Both the position numbers and the translations under genes were made by a program. Positions 26,282-36,862 of a stretch of DNA of 64,000 bases are shown piece after piece (position 1 is the stretch's first letter; each line of letters opens with the position of its first letter). The DNA is taken from NCBI RefSeq assembly GCF_030332225.1, contig NZ_JAOWIF010000042.1, forward strand, positions 30,176 through 94,175, read 5' to 3'. The notes beneath the pieces were generated by a model. It saw only the letters and a list, made by a program, of their open reading frames with translations, was not told the origin of the DNA and ran no database searches. The stretch comes from Citrobacter sp. Cu233. Lineage in GTDB: Bacteria > Pseudomonadota > Gammaproteobacteria > Enterobacterales > Enterobacteriaceae.

Positions 26282-26932
26282 ATGCCATTACCTATGTTGC
26301 AGGTTGCGCTGGATAACCAATCAATGGCTTCTGCGTATGAAACAACACGGTTGATTGCCGAAGAGGTGGATATCATCGAGGTCGGCACCATCCTTTGTGT
26401 TGCAGAAGGCGTACGTGCCGTTCGCGATCTGAAAGCACTCTACCCGCATAAAATCGTGCTGGCAGACGCCAAAATCGCCGATGCGGGCAAAATCCTCTCT
26501 CGTATGTGCTTCGAAGCCAACGCTGACTGGGTCACTGTGATTTGCTGTGCAGATATCAACACCGCTAAAGGTGCGCTGGACGTAGCGCACGAGTTTAACG
26601 GCGACGTACAGATTGAACTGACTGGCTATTGGACGTGGGAACAAGCACAAGAGTGGCGCGAAGCGGGCATTGGGCAGGTGGTTTATCATCGCAGTCGTGA
26701 CGCACAGGCCGCAGGCGTGGCGTGGGGCGAAGCGGACATTACGGCGATCAAACGTCTGTCCGATATGGGCTTCAAAGTCACTGTTACCGGGGGGCTGGCG
26801 CTGGAAGACCTACCGCTGTTCCAGGGGATTCCGATTCATGTCTTTATTGCCGGTCGCAGTATCCGAGACGCCGCCTCTCCTGTGGAGGCTGCGCGTCAGT
26901 TCAAACGTTCCATTGCCCAACTGTGGGGATAA
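26282..26932 (+). CDS. ulaD: 3-keto-L-gulonate-6-phosphate decarboxylase UlaD
   Basis: UlaD is a Mg-dependent decarboxylase of the OMP-decarboxylase superfamily. It converts 3-keto-L-gulonate 6-phosphate to L-xylulose 5-phosphate. The catalytic DAKIAD motif (about residues 62-67) and a C-terminal phosphate-binding segment (VTGGL, then [10 protein letters not shown]) are visible. The length of 216 equals E. coli. It lies between the PTS genes and ulaE, with ten-base spacing. Confidence 0.96.
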   Translation: MPLPMLQVALDNQSMASAYETTRLIAEEVDIIEVGTILCVAEGVRAVRDLKALYPHKIVLADAKIADAGKILSRMCFEANADWVTVICCADINTAKGALDVAHEFNGDVQIELTGYWTWEQAQEWREAGIGQVVYHRSRDAQAAGVAWGEADITAIKRLSDMGFKVTVTGGLALEDLPLFQGIPIHVFIAGRSIRDAASPVEAARQFKRSIAQLWG

Positions 26933-26941
26933 GGAGCGGAT

Positions 26942-27796
26942 ATGTTATCCAAACAGATCCCACTTGGCATCTATGAAAAAGCGCTCCCCGCCGGGGAGTG
27001 CTGGCGGGAAAGGCTGCAACTGGCGAAAACGCTAGGGTTCGATTTTGTCGAGATGTCGGTGGATGAAACCGACGATCGCCTGTCGCGTCTGGACTGGAGC
27101 CGCGAGCAACGTCTGGCGTTGGTGAATGCGATTGTCGAAACCGGCGTGCGTGTGCCTTCTATGTGTCTCTCTGCGCATCGTCGCTTCCCGCTGGGTAGTG
27201 AAGACGACGCCGTGCGGTTGCAGGGGCTGGAGATTATGCGTAAAGCCATCCAGTTCGCGCAGGACGTGGGTATTCGCGTGATCCAACTGGCGGGCTATGA
27301 CGTTTACTATCAGGAAGCGAACAACGAAACGCGTCGCCGTTTCCGGGACGGGCTGAAAGAGAGCGTCGAGATGGCAAGCCGTGCGCAGGTGACGCTGGCG
27401 ATGGAGATCATGGATTATCCGTTGATGAACTCCATCAGCAAGGCGCTGGGCTATGCCCACTATCTCAACAACCCGTGGTTCCAGCTTTACCCGGATATCG
27501 GCAATCTGTCAGCGTGGGACAACGACGTGCAGATGGAATTGCAGGCTGGAATGGGGCATATCGTCGCGGTTCACGTCAAAGACACTAAACCGGGCGTCTT
27601 CAAAAACGTCCCGTTTGGCGAAGGCGTGGTGGATTTCGAACGTTGCTTCGAAACGCTCAAACAGAGTGGCTATTGCGGGCCCTATCTGATTGAGATGTGG
27701 AGCGAAACGGCTGAAGACCCGGCGGCGGAAGTGGCGAAAGCGCGTGATTGGGTGAAAGCGCGTATGGCCAACGCAGGTCTGGTGGAGGCGGCATAG
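26942..27796 (+). CDS. ulaE: L-ribulose-5-phosphate 3-epimerase UlaE (L-xylulose-5-phosphate 3-epimerase)
   Basis: UlaE interconverts L-xylulose 5-phosphate and L-ribulose 5-phosphate. It has a TIM-barrel (AP endonuclease 2 / xylose-isomerase-like) fold. Conserved metal-site neighbourhoods include [39 protein letters not shown] and LIEMWSE. The length of 284 equals E. coli. Its TAG stop shares a base with the GTG start of ulaF. Confidence 0.96.
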   Translation: MLSKQIPLGIYEKALPAGECWRERLQLAKTLGFDFVEMSVDETDDRLSRLDWSREQRLALVNAIVETGVRVPSMCLSAHRRFPLGSEDDAVRLQGLEIMRKAIQFAQDVGIRVIQLAGYDVYYQEANNETRRRFRDGLKESVEMASRAQVTLAMEIMDYPLMNSISKALGYAHYLNNPWFQLYPDIGNLSAWDNDVQMELQAGMGHIVAVHVKDTKPGVFKNVPFGEGVVDFERCFETLKQSGYCGPYLIEMWSETAEDPAAEVAKARDWVKARMANAGLVEAA

Positions 27797-28482
27797 TGCA
27801 AAAGCTGAAACAGCAGGTGTTTGAAGCCAACATGGATCTGCCGCGTTACGGGCTGGTGACCTTTACCTGGGGCAATGTCAGTGCCATCGACCGTGAAAGC
27901 GAGCGGGTGGTGATCAAGCCCAGCGGCGTCGCTTATGAAACCATGAAAGCGGACGATATGGTGGTGGTCGATATGTCTGGCAAGGTGGTGGACGGGCAGT
28001 ATCGCCCGTCATCAGACACCGCGACGCATCTTGAACTCTATCGCCGTTACCCGTCGCTTGGTGGCATTGTCCATACCCACTCCACCCATGCCACCGCATG
28101 GGCGCAGGCGGGGCTGGCGATCCCGGCGCTAGGCACCACGCATGCGGACTACTTCTTTGGCGATATTCCCTGTACCAGGGCGTTAAACGAAGCAGAAGTG
28201 CAGGGCGAGTACGAACTGAACACCGGCAAAGTGATTATCGAAACGCTGGGCGACGCCGAGCCGCTGCATATGCCGGGAATTGTGGTGTATCAGCACGGGC
28301 CGTTTGCCTGGGGGAAAGATGCCCACGATGCGGTGCATAACGCGGTGGTGATGGAAGAAGTGGCGAAAATGGCGTGGATTGCGCGCGGCATCAACCCGGC
28401 GCTAAACCCCATTGATGGTTATTTGATGAAAAAGCATTTTATGCGTAAGCATGGACCTGATGCTTATTACGGGCAGACGTGA
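27796..28482 (+). CDS. ulaF: L-ribulose-5-phosphate 4-epimerase UlaF
   Basis: UlaF converts L-ribulose 5-phosphate to D-xylulose 5-phosphate, the last step before the pentose phosphate pathway. It belongs to the class II aldolase/AraD family. Zinc ligands lie in [14 protein letters not shown] (about 93-106) and a further His in [10 protein letters not shown]. The length of 228 equals E. coli. The start is GTG 27796, which overlaps the ulaE stop by one base (TAGTG); in-frame codons upstream lie inside ulaE. Confidence 0.96.
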   Translation: MQKLKQQVFEANMDLPRYGLVTFTWGNVSAIDRESERVVIKPSGVAYETMKADDMVVVDMSGKVVDGQYRPSSDTATHLELYRRYPSLGGIVHTHSTHATAWAQAGLAIPALGTTHADYFFGDIPCTRALNEAEVQGEYELNTGKVIIETLGDAEPLHMPGIVVYQHGPFAWGKDAHDAVHNAVVMEEVAKMAWIARGINPALNPIDGYLMKKHFMRKHGPDAYYGQT

Positions 28483-28553
28483 AACGGTTGCCCCGGGCTA
28501 CGTACACTTCTGGGTGTGTGTAACCGATCGATCCGCTCGGGGTAACGCCTTCA

Positions 28554-28582
28554 TGCAAAAAAAAGCCCCCAATGAAGGGGGC
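28554..28582 (-). terminator. Intrinsic terminator after yjfY
   Basis: On the minus strand GCCCCC - TTCATT - GGGGGC (28565-28582) is followed by a run of eight T. It serves yjfY and may also help end ulaF transcripts from the other side. A second pair, GTTGCCCCG (28487-28495) with CGGGGTAAC (28538-28546), could fold just after ulaF. Confidence 0.85.
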
Positions 28583-28624
28583 AAGTTAAACTGTGGCAAT
28601 GTTCTTGTTGGTTATTTCCGGGTG

Positions 28625-28900
28625 CTAGCGATAAATGTCTGCGCTGGCGTGTATGTTACCGTTACTACCGGGTTCTCTGATGAGGATCTCATGGTAGTAA
28701 GTTGCGCCTTGCGCATCTGTCTCTTCGTTCAGAGCCTGAGTGGCTTCACTTTCAGTGGCGAAGTTATGATTTATGTAAATTACGCCTAAGCTCTGTACAT
28801 CATCCATATTTCTGGCCTGATGATTGTCAATTTTGATGGCTGCCATTGCATTTGCGCTAAGCAAAAGCACAGCCAGAAGGGTCAAAACACGGGCTCGCAT
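28625..28900 (-). CDS. yjfY: DUF1471 family protein YjfY
   Basis: The 91-residue secreted protein has a signal peptide ending near ANAMA-A (residue 20) and one DUF1471 domain (VQSLGVIYINHNFATESEATQAL ... ATYYHEILIREPG). It matches E. coli YjfY in length and order. No specific function is known; family members answer envelope and oxidative stress. A strong GGAGG lies upstream of the ATG. It is the third DUF1471 gene in this region, after yjfN and bsmA. Confidence 0.88.
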   Translation of the reverse strand: MRARVLTLLAVLLLSANAMAAIKIDNHQARNMDDVQSLGVIYINHNFATESEATQALNEETDAQGATYYHEILIREPGSNGNIHASADIYR

Positions 28901-29198
28901 ATGTACCTCCTCGACTGCGGTCTTTGGTTGCTTGTCTCCTGTGAGTCGTTAGCTTCTGATGTAATTTTAACCGCAACCAACGTAGTCGATAGCGACCATT
29001 TCTGATGCAGTTGTTCAAAAAATTACCGCATTGCCATCTTTCCTTTAATTAACAGTCAGCTGATATCTACCGCTGCGATAAAAAATACCTGTTTACCAGG
29101 CATAAACTCTTACCAAATTGTCAATTTAACCAGAGGAGTACGCCGTTTATAGTGGGCCTTATAATCAACATAACTTTATGATTATAAGGAAAAAACTT

Positions 29199-29963
29199 AT
29201 GGATACTTCATTCATGGATTTCAGCTACTTTGTGATTATGTTTATGTTCGCGCTGGTGGCTGGCTTTATTAACGTGGTGTCAGGTGGCGGCGGGTTTCTC
29301 TCTATTGGCGCATTACTGATTTCCGGTTTACCCCCGGCTAACGCGCTAGCAACCAATAAGATTCAGGCGTTGGGCAGTTCGCTTACCTCTGGGATTTACT
29401 TTTTACGCCGGGGGCACATCAACGTACAGGAACATAAGTATGTGTTCTTATCTGCTTTTATTGGTTCGGCATTAGGTACGACGCTTATTCAGTTCATTGA
29501 ACCAGAACTGCTGAAAAAACTGCTGCCAGTACTGATTATTGCCGTCGCTATCTACTTTATTTTTGCGCCTAATCTTAGCGAACCGAAGAGAAAGCAAAAG
29601 ATCTCCCTGTTTCTCTTTTCGTTGATCGGTGGTGGTTGCATTGGTTTTTATGATGGATTTCTCGGGGCTGGGGCCGGCTCTTTTTATACGCTCAGCTATA
29701 TCTTGTTGTGGGGATACAGCATCGATAAGGCGCAAATTCACTCTAACTTTATTAATCTGGCGTCGAATATCGCTTCGATTTTGTTTTTCATTTTCGGCGG
29801 TAAAATGATCTGGTCGCTGGGGCTGGTGATGTTTGCCGGGCAGTCCCTCGGAGCACGTCTTGGCGCGACGGTTGTACTGACGCGCGGGAAGAAAGTTATC
29901 CGGCCGATGATTGTCGTTGTCTCCATTTGTATCAGCGTCAAAATGCTGCTGGATATGTATTAA
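29199..29963 (+). CDS. TSUP (TauE/SafE) family permease
   Basis: A 254-residue membrane protein with about eight hydrophobic segments and the TauE/SafE duplicated signature. The first half has GFINVVSGGGGFLSIGALLISGLPPANALATNKIQALGSS and the second GFYDGFLGAGAGSFYTLSYILL with the matching NFINLASNIAS. Family members carry sulfite, sulfonates or other small organic or sulfur anions; the substrate here is unknown. ATG 29199 has AAGGA seven bases upstream, which the in-frame ATG 29178 lacks. K-12 has no gene between yjfY and rpsF, so this is an accessory gene here. E. coli yfcA is the nearest type I can name. Confidence 0.85.
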   Translation: MDTSFMDFSYFVIMFMFALVAGFINVVSGGGGFLSIGALLISGLPPANALATNKIQALGSSLTSGIYFLRRGHINVQEHKYVFLSAFIGSALGTTLIQFIEPELLKKLLPVLIIAVAIYFIFAPNLSEPKRKQKISLFLFSLIGGGCIGFYDGFLGAGAGSFYTLSYILLWGYSIDKAQIHSNFINLASNIASILFFIFGGKMIWSLGLVMFAGQSLGARLGATVVLTRGKKVIRPMIVVVSICISVKMLLDMY

Positions 29964-30061
29964 TGGCGGCATGGTAAATAATCGTACAAGCACCTTGAGT
30001 TTAGCGGCTGACCTCAGTATTATGACGCGTCATTTTTCAGCCGACCTTTAACACGTTCCTT

Positions 30062-30096
30062 GCCTCCATGGGCCTCGGCTGACCCAGACAGGAGGC
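30062..30096 (+). promoter_or_regulatory. Candidate S6:S18 autoregulatory leader of the rpsF operon
   Basis: GCCTCC (30062-30067) pairs with GGAGGC (30091-30096), and TGGG (30069-30072) with CCCA (30083-30086), leaving an internal bulge and a CCTCGGCTGA loop. The structure lies directly before the rpsF ribosome site. A conserved leader of this kind in bacterial rpsF operons binds the S6:S18 complex for feedback control; the match is by eye. Confidence 0.65.
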
Positions 30097-30103
30097 TGAA
30101 TAA

Positions 30104-30517
<414 letters not shown>

Positions 30518-30523
30518 TTTCTG

Positions 30524-31070
<547 letters not shown>

Positions 31071-31099
31071 TCGGTCACGGTCCATTAATACGACTTTGA

Positions 31100-31561
<462 letters not shown>

Positions 31562-31589
31562 GTTTTTATTCTGACAATTTCGTAAAAAG

Positions 31590-31612
31590 CGCCGGCCTTG
31601 TGTCGGCGTTTT
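31590..31612 (+). terminator. Intrinsic terminator after rplI
   Basis: CGCCG (31590-31594) and CGGCG (31604-31608), extended by AAAAG/CTTTT-like flanks, are followed by TTTTGCTTTT. It ends the rpsF operon. Confidence 0.8.
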
Positions 31613-31704
31613 GCTTTTCTACCCTCCTGTTTTTCGCTCTGGCTATTCTTTGTCCTTTTCGGGATAATCATAAAAATAAAACATTATTTCAAAGTGGTGA
31701 TGGA

Positions 31705-32628
31705 ATGGAACCAACGCACCAACCTCTGTTCGCGCGTAAAAATGTTGTCTACCTGGGCGCAGCTTTCTGTTGCCTGTTGTGGGGAAGCGCTTATCCGGCG
31801 ATAAAAAGCGGATACGAGGTTTTCCAGATTGCCACGGATGACATTCCGTCAAAAATTGTCTTTGCCGGATACCGTTTCCTGTTTGCGGGATTATTGCTGT
31901 TGCTGCTGGCGATGGTGCAACGTAAACCGATTGGCAGGTTAAGCCCGCGTCAGTTTGGCCAGCTTACGCTCCTTGGGTTGACGCAAACCTCGCTGCAATA
32001 CATTTTCTTTTATATCGGTCTGGCGTTCACGACGGGCGTGAAGGGCTCAATCATGAATGCCACCGGTACGTTCTTTAGCGTGTTGCTGGCCCACTTTATC
32101 TATCAAAATGACAAGCTGAGTTACAACAAAACTCTGGGCTGTATTCTGGGCTTTACCGGCGTGATGGTGGTGAACTTCAACAGTGGAATGGATTTTAGTT
32201 TCAACCTGTTAGGGGACGGTTCAGTCGTGATGGCGGCCTTTATTCTCTCTGCGGCCACGCTATACGGTAAACGCATTTCTCAGACGGTAGACCCAACGGT
32301 CATGACAGGTTACCAACTGGGGATGGGCGGTCTGGCGTTAGTTATCGGCGGTTATGCTTTTGGCGGGACACTGACCGTACACGGCTCTGCTTCAGTGGCT
32401 ATTCTGGGTTACCTGACGTTGCTTTCATCGGTGGCCTTCGCTTTGTGGAGCATTTTGCTCAAGTACAACCGCGTGGGAATGATCGCGCCGTTTAACTTCC
32501 TGATCCCGGTTTCAGGGGCGGTGCTGTCGTCAATTTTTCTCGGTGAGAACATTCTCGAATGGAAATATGCGGTGGCGCTGGTGCTGGTCTGTTCGGGGAT
32601 TTGGTGGGTGAATAAGGTGAAGCGTTAG
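31705..32628 (+). CDS. EamA/DMT-family transporter
   Basis: A 307-residue membrane protein with about ten hydrophobic segments and two EamA repeats (first around GAAFCCLLWGSAYPAIKSGYE, second after about residue 165, ending in LENILEWK-type loops: FLGENILEWKYAVALVLVCSGIWW). Such proteins export amino acids, nucleosides or other metabolites; the substrate here cannot be told. The ATG at 31705 is preceded by a GGTGATGG ribosome site; upstream in-frame codons overlap the rplI terminator. K-12 lacks this gene between rplI and ytfB, so it is accessory. Confidence 0.85.
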   Translation: MEPTHQPLFARKNVVYLGAAFCCLLWGSAYPAIKSGYEVFQIATDDIPSKIVFAGYRFLFAGLLLLLLAMVQRKPIGRLSPRQFGQLTLLGLTQTSLQYIFFYIGLAFTTGVKGSIMNATGTFFSVLLAHFIYQNDKLSYNKTLGCILGFTGVMVVNFNSGMDFSFNLLGDGSVVMAAFILSAATLYGKRISQTVDPTVMTGYQLGMGGLALVIGGYAFGGTLTVHGSASVAILGYLTLLSSVAFALWSILLKYNRVGMIAPFNFLIPVSGAVLSSIFLGENILEWKYAVALVLVCSGIWWVNKVKR

Positions 32629-32668
32629 TGCTTCACCTTGATGCCTGATGACGCTATGCGCATCAGGC
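32614..32668. terminator. Tandem hairpins between the EamA gene and ytfB
   Basis: AAGGTGAAG (32614-32622) pairs perfectly with CTTCACCTT (32631-32639), with the TAG stop in the loop. GCCTGATG (32643-32650) then pairs with CATCAGGC (32661-32668), which resembles a REP arm. The genes converge here, so the pair probably acts as a two-way stop, although T tracts are poor. Confidence 0.6.
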
Positions 32669-32686
32669 CTGTTGACTGAGACGGTC

Positions 32687-33337
32687 TTAGCGTGCGCGAA
32701 TAAAGCTGCCGTTGGGCTGGCGGGTAAACAATACCTGCTGACCATTTCCACTATCAATGGTTAACCCGGTCACCACCCCGTTAGCATTCTGCCTGATTTG
32801 GATCATCTGACCGTCTTTCAGGTTGCTCAGCGGTTTTCCTGCGCCTTCTACCTGCGCCATTGCGTACACATCGGTCGGTGGAAGATTATGGTCCCGGAAG
32901 ACCTGGGCCAGCGTTTTTCCGGAATCTACGCGGTAGGTACGCCACTGCTGCTCAATACCACTATTTTGCTGAAAGGGCTGCGTCTGAGGCTGTGATTGCT
33001 GGCTCTGTGTCTGTGTATCGGGATCGCCTTCCTGGATGGGTTCCGGTGCAACTGGAGCCACCTGGCCGGGATCATTTTGTGGTGCGATCAACTGCGCCTG
33101 AAGCTGCGCTTCAGTTGGCGGCTGGGACTGCGACTGCAAATCCAGCTGTGCATTACGCGTGACCACCGGGGTATCGTTGGTGTCACTGGAAGGAAGCAGG
33201 AAACCTATCACCAGCACGATGGCAGCAGCAATAATGCCACGGCGATGCATAGGCGGTAGCGGGTCCATAATGCGAAAATTGTCCGGTGCATGCCAGATTT
33301 TCGCCAGGGTTGGTTTTAATTCAAAGCGCCCGGGCAT
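32687..33337 (-). CDS. ytfB: Cell-division-associated protein YtfB (OapA family)
   Basis: The 216-residue type II membrane protein has a cytoplasmic N terminus (about 30 residues), one helix (RGIIAAAIVLVIGFLLP, 33-49), a Gln/Pro-rich periplasmic linker and a C-terminal OapA/LysM-like domain (WRTYRVDSGKTLAQVFRDHNLPPTDVYAMAQVEG). E. coli YtfB (212 residues) binds glycan and affects division and adhesion. The extra residues lie in the Gln-rich linker. It diverges from fklB. Confidence 0.9.
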   Translation of the reverse strand: MPGRFELKPTLAKIWHAPDNFRIMDPLPPMHRRGIIAAAIVLVIGFLLPSSDTNDTPVVTRNAQLDLQSQSQPPTEAQLQAQLIAPQNDPGQVAPVAPEPIQEGDPDTQTQSQQSQPQTQPFQQNSGIEQQWRTYRVDSGKTLAQVFRDHNLPPTDVYAMAQVEGAGKPLSNLKDGQMIQIRQNANGVVTGLTIDSGNGQQVLFTRQPNGSFIRAR

Positions 33338-33555
33338 GGCTTTCCTCCTGCTCCGCGTCTCGTTCCTCTGTCATAGAGTATAGATCGCTAACTCTATGAT
33401 ACTTGTTCAGGTACCCGCTTTCGTGACATTGGTGCGGGCAATAGCATTGTTTCTTTTTCCTCGCGATTTGTCATCTGTTCCAGAGACAAAGTTTTACCGG
33501 ATGCGGCATGGCTGATATGCTGCCCGCTACTTTACATCCGATGAAAGGAAATATG

Positions 33556-34176
33556 ATGGCTACCCCGACTTTTGACACTATCGAAGCGCAAGCAAGCTAC
33601 GGCATTGGTTTGCAGGTAGGACAGCAGCTGAGCGAATCCGGTCTGGAAGGGCTGTTGCCTGAAGCGCTGGTAGCGGGTATCGCTGATGCGCTGGAAGGTA
33701 AACACCCGGCAGTGCCTGTTGATGTTGTGCACCGTGCGCTGCGTGAAATTCACGAACGTGCTGATGCAGTACGTCGCGAGCGTTTTCAGGCTATGGCGGC
33801 TGATGGCGTCAAATATCTGGAAGAAAACCGTGAGAAAGACGGTGTGAACAGCACTGAATCCGGTCTGCAGTTCCGTGTGTTGACGCAGGGCGAAGGTGCT
33901 ATCCCGGCACGTACCGATCACGTTCGCGTGCACTATACCGGTAAACTGATCGACGGTACCGTGTTTGACAGCTCTGTTGCGCGTGGTGAACCGGCGGAAT
34001 TCCCGGTTAACGGCGTGATCCCTGGCTGGATTGAAGCACTGACCCTGATGCCGGTAGGTTCCAAATGGGAACTGACTATTCCTCAGGAACTGGCTTACGG
34101 TGAGCGTGGCGCTGGCGCGTCCATTCCTCCGTTCAGCACGCTGGTATTTGAAGTTGAGCTGCTTGAAATCCTGTAA
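33556..34176 (+). CDS. fklB: FKBP-type peptidyl-prolyl cis-trans isomerase FklB (FKBP22)
   Basis: FklB speeds proline isomerisation in the cytoplasm. An N-terminal dimerising MIP-like helical domain (about 1-85) is followed by the FKBP domain ([63 protein letters not shown]). The length of 206 equals E. coli. ATG 33556 has AAGGA six bases upstream; the open frame before it is not conserved. A GC hairpin (34191-34210) without a T tail follows. Confidence 0.95.
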   Translation: MATPTFDTIEAQASYGIGLQVGQQLSESGLEGLLPEALVAGIADALEGKHPAVPVDVVHRALREIHERADAVRRERFQAMAADGVKYLEENREKDGVNSTESGLQFRVLTQGEGAIPARTDHVRVHYTGKLIDGTVFDSSVARGEPAEFPVNGVIPGWIEALTLMPVGSKWELTIPQELAYGERGAGASIPPFSTLVFEVELLEIL

Positions 34177-34485
34177 GCAGTGACTTCTGTTCCCCCCGAC
34201 GCAGGGGGGAGCAACAAAATAGCGTGAAAAATCTATTGTTATGCCAATGTCGATATTTTATCTTGCAAATGATGATATTGCGTGTATTTTTGTGAACTGA
34301 TTCTCGCTATCAGAGTGATATGACACTCACTTTAAACATAAAATTAACATTATATCTAAATCTTAGTATTCATCCCGCCGATTCTTACCTAATATCGATG
34401 AGTCCTGCCAACAGGATCGTCGTATCATAGACACACTAAAGGCCGTAGAGCCTGAACAACACAGACAGGTACAGGAAGAAAAAAC
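34177..34485 (+). promoter_or_regulatory. fklB-cycA spacer and cycA leader
   Basis: This 309-base AT-rich spacer has no gene. After fklB there is a hairpin TCCCCCC (34191-34197) / GGGGGGA (34204-34210). The last 60 bases form the cycA leader, rich in CA repeats (AACACAGACAGGTACAGG) close to the start codon. In E. coli the small RNA GcvB represses cycA by pairing with CA-rich mRNA near the start, and this leader fits. I could not fix a promoter with confidence. Confidence 0.5.
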
Positions 34486-35895
34486 ATGGTAGATCAGGTA
34501 AAAGTCGAAGCCGTTGAAGAGGCTTCGTCTGAACAGTCGCTACGGCGCAATCTCACAAACCGTCATATTCAACTTATTGCAATTGGTGGTGCTATCGGTA
34601 CCGGCCTGTTTATGGGGTCCGGGAAAACCATCAGCCTCGCCGGGCCGTCGATCATTTTTGTCTATATGATCATCGGTTTTATGCTGTTTTTCGTGATGCG
34701 GGCAATGGGAGAATTGCTGCTCTCGAATCTCGAATACAAATCCTTTAGTGATTTCGCTTCCGACCTGCTCGGGCCATGGGCCGGGTATTTTACCGGCTGG
34801 ACCTATTGGTTCTGCTGGGTGGTTACCGGGATGGCAGATGTCGTTGCCATTACAGCGTATGCGCAATTCTGGTTCCCCGGACTGTCAGACTGGGTGGCAT
34901 CGCTGGCGGTGATCATTCTGTTGCTGGCTCTTAACCTCGCCACGGTGAAAATGTTTGGTGAGATGGAGTTCTGGTTTGCGATGATCAAAATCGTCGCCAT
35001 TGTCGGCCTGATTGTCGTCGGTCTGGTGATGGTACTGACGCACTTCCAGTCGCCAACCGGCGTTCAGGCCTCGTTCACACATCTGTGGAATGACGGTGGC
35101 TGGTTCCCGAAAGGTCTGAGTGGCTTCTTTGCGGGCTTCCAGATAGCGGTCTTCGCATTTGTCGGTATTGAACTGGTGGGTACGACGGCTGCAGAAACTA
35201 AAGATCCGGAAAAGTCTCTGCCGCGCGCGATTAACTCGATTCCAATCCGTATCATCATGTTCTACGTTTTCGCGTTGATCGTGATTATGTCCGTGACGCC
35301 GTGGAGCTCGGTGGTTCCCACCAGGAGTCCATTCGTTGAACTGTTTGTGCTGGTAGGTCTGCCAGCGGCGGCGAGCCTGATTAACTTTGTGGTGCTGACA
35401 TCAGCGGCCTCTTCCGCAAACAGCGGCGTGTTCTCTACCAGCCGTATGCTGTTTGGTCTGGCTCAGGAAGGTGTTGCGCCAAAAGCGTTTGCTAAGCTGT
35501 CTAAACGTGCGGTGCCGGCGAAGGGCTTGACCTTCTCCTGTATCTGCCTGTTGGGCGGCGTGGTCATGCTCTATGTGAACCCGAGCGTAATCGGTGCGTT
35601 CACTATGATCACCACCGTGTCGGCAATCCTGTTTATGTTTGTCTGGACCATCATTCTTTGCTCTTATCTGGTGTATCGCAAACAGCGTCCACACCTGCAT
35701 GAGAAATCAATCTACAAGATGCCGTTAGGCAAGCTGATGTGCTGGGTATGTATGGCGTTCTTCGTCTTCGTACTGGTGCTGCTGACGCTGGAAGAGGATA
35801 CCCGTCAGGCGCTGATCGTTACGCCGCTGTGGTTTATCGCTCTGGGTCTGGGCTGGTTGTTAATCGGTAAGAAACGTATGGCAGGTGTACGCTAA
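34486..35895 (+). CDS. cycA: D-serine/D-alanine/glycine transporter CycA
   Basis: CycA is a proton symporter of the APC amino-acid family that imports glycine, D-serine, D-alanine and D-cycloserine. The 469-residue protein has 12 predicted membrane helices. The family signature is in the first helices (HIQLIAIGGAIGTGLFMGSGKTISLAGPS, then EL-rich YKSFSDFASDLLGPWAGYFTGWTYW). E. coli CycA has 470 residues. Two hairpins with a T tail close the gene. Confidence 0.95.
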   Translation: MVDQVKVEAVEEASSEQSLRRNLTNRHIQLIAIGGAIGTGLFMGSGKTISLAGPSIIFVYMIIGFMLFFVMRAMGELLLSNLEYKSFSDFASDLLGPWAGYFTGWTYWFCWVVTGMADVVAITAYAQFWFPGLSDWVASLAVIILLLALNLATVKMFGEMEFWFAMIKIVAIVGLIVVGLVMVLTHFQSPTGVQASFTHLWNDGGWFPKGLSGFFAGFQIAVFAFVGIELVGTTAAETKDPEKSLPRAINSIPIRIIMFYVFALIVIMSVTPWSSVVPTRSPFVELFVLVGLPAAASLINFVVLTSAASSANSGVFSTSRMLFGLAQEGVAPKAFAKLSKRAVPAKGLTFSCICLLGGVVMLYVNPSVIGAFTMITTVSAILFMFVWTIILCSYLVYRKQRPHLHEKSIYKMPLGKLMCWVCMAFFVFVLVLLTLEEDTRQALIVTPLWFIALGLGWLLIGKKRMAGVR

Positions 35896-35902
35896 TAAAA
35901 AA

Positions 35903-35958
35903 GAGCCGCGATGCGGCTCTCGTATTCAATCAAGGCGCTCTCGGGCGCCTTTTCTTAT
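35903..35958. terminator. Double terminator between cycA and ytfE
   Basis: The first hairpin is GAGCCGC - GAT - GCGGCTC (35903-35919). The second is AAGGCGC (35932-35938) with GCGCCTT (35945-35951), followed by TTCTTATT on the plus strand. The A run before the first hairpin gives a T tract for ytfE transcripts on the minus strand, so both convergent genes are served. Confidence 0.88.
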
Positions 35959-36617
35959 TCCCCGGCGAGGGCTCGTGGGAACAACACATTGTTTTCCAGG
36001 CTGATGTGTTCCATCAGATCGTCGATCATCTCATTGATGCCGTTATACATGGCTTTCCAGGTGGTGCAGGCTTCTGGCGGCGGCGTTACGTTGTTGGTGA
36101 TGTGCTTGATCACTTCCACCAGTTCGCCGGCCTCGTCGTGTTCGCTTTCCATCACGCTGATTGGTCCCATCGCCTGACTCCCCATTCCCTGTTTGATCAT
36201 TGGGAACAGAATTTGCTCTTCTTTCATCATGTGGCTGGACAGCTCTTCATGCAGCATGGTCAGGTTTTTCGCCAGACCGCGCGGTACGCTCGGCTTGTCG
36301 GCATGAACACGTTCAACTTTAGTGGCCTGCAGGATCAGCTCCGGCAGCTGTTCACGATGGCGGTCATGATAACGTATGACGATATGGTCGATGATTTCTG
36401 CCAGTGCCACGGTGCGCCAGTCTTTTTCCAGCGGCTGCTCAGCCAACTGAGCGAGCTGCGCTTCGATAGCTTCCACATCCAGCTCTTTACGTGCGGCAGC
36501 GCGTGCCAGCGTTTGCTTACCGCCGCAGCAGTAATCCATATCGTACTTACGAAACAGTGCCGACGCGCGAGGAATAGAGAGCGCCAGTTCACCTAAAGGT
36601 TGATCGCGATAAGACAT
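35955..36617 (-). CDS. ytfE: Iron-sulfur cluster repair di-iron protein YtfE (RIC)
   Basis: YtfE repairs iron-sulfur clusters damaged by nitric oxide or peroxide. An N-terminal ScdA-type domain with C30-C31 is followed by a hemerythrin-like four-helix bundle. All di-iron ligands known for E. coli are at the same positions: H84, H129, E133, H160, H204 and E208. The length of 220 equals E. coli. The gene is strongly NsrR-repressed in E. coli, and a matching operator lies at 36644-36666 just upstream, while nsrR itself is in this window. Confidence 0.96.
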   Translation of the reverse strand: MSYRDQPLGELALSIPRASALFRKYDMDYCCGGKQTLARAAARKELDVEAIEAQLAQLAEQPLEKDWRTVALAEIIDHIVIRYHDRHREQLPELILQATKVERVHADKPSVPRGLAKNLTMLHEELSSHMMKEEQILFPMIKQGMGSQAMGPISVMESEHDEAGELVEVIKHITNNVTPPPEACTTWKAMYNGINEMIDDLMEHISLENNVLFPRALAGE

Positions 36618-36643
36618 AGCCGTTACCTCATTCTCAATAATAT

Positions 36644-36666
36644 AAGATGTATTTTAAATGCAACTT
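36644..36666 (-). promoter_or_regulatory. NsrR operator of ytfE
   Basis: The 23-bp site is an 11-1-11 inverted repeat, AAGATGTATTT-T-AAATGCAACTT, with 9 of 11 symmetric pairs. It agrees with the NsrR consensus (AAGATGCATTT half-site). It is 27 bases before the ytfE start. Confidence 0.85.
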
Positions 36667-36795
36667 ATGGCAAAGGATATACCCCTTTCGAGGTGGGGGA
36701 ATTTGTGATAGCTGTCACGAAAATTTCTTATCTCGTTAACATGCTGAATCTTATTGAAAAGGCGTAAAGCGGCGAAAAAAGCCGCGTCAGAAGGT

Positions 36796-36822
36796 TAAAT
36801 AAGCGGGCGCGGCTGCCGATAG
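36796..36822 (+). promoter_or_regulatory. Sigma-28 (FliA) promoter of the chemoreceptor gene
   Basis: The -35 TAAATAAG (36796-36803) and -10 GCCGATAG (36815-36822) are separated by 11 bases. The FliA consensus is TAAAGTTT - N11 - GCCGATAA. The spacing is exact, and only the last base of the -10 differs. Confidence 0.8.
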
Positions 36823-36862
36823 TTAGACCTCAGACAATACCTGCATAACTAAAAGGCAACAG

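Noticed and set aside
28483-28553. Riboswitch or attenuator after ulaF
   Set aside because: The paired segments GTTGCCCCG/CGGGGTAAC are suggestive, but there is no gene downstream on the same strand within reach and no known riboswitch pattern.
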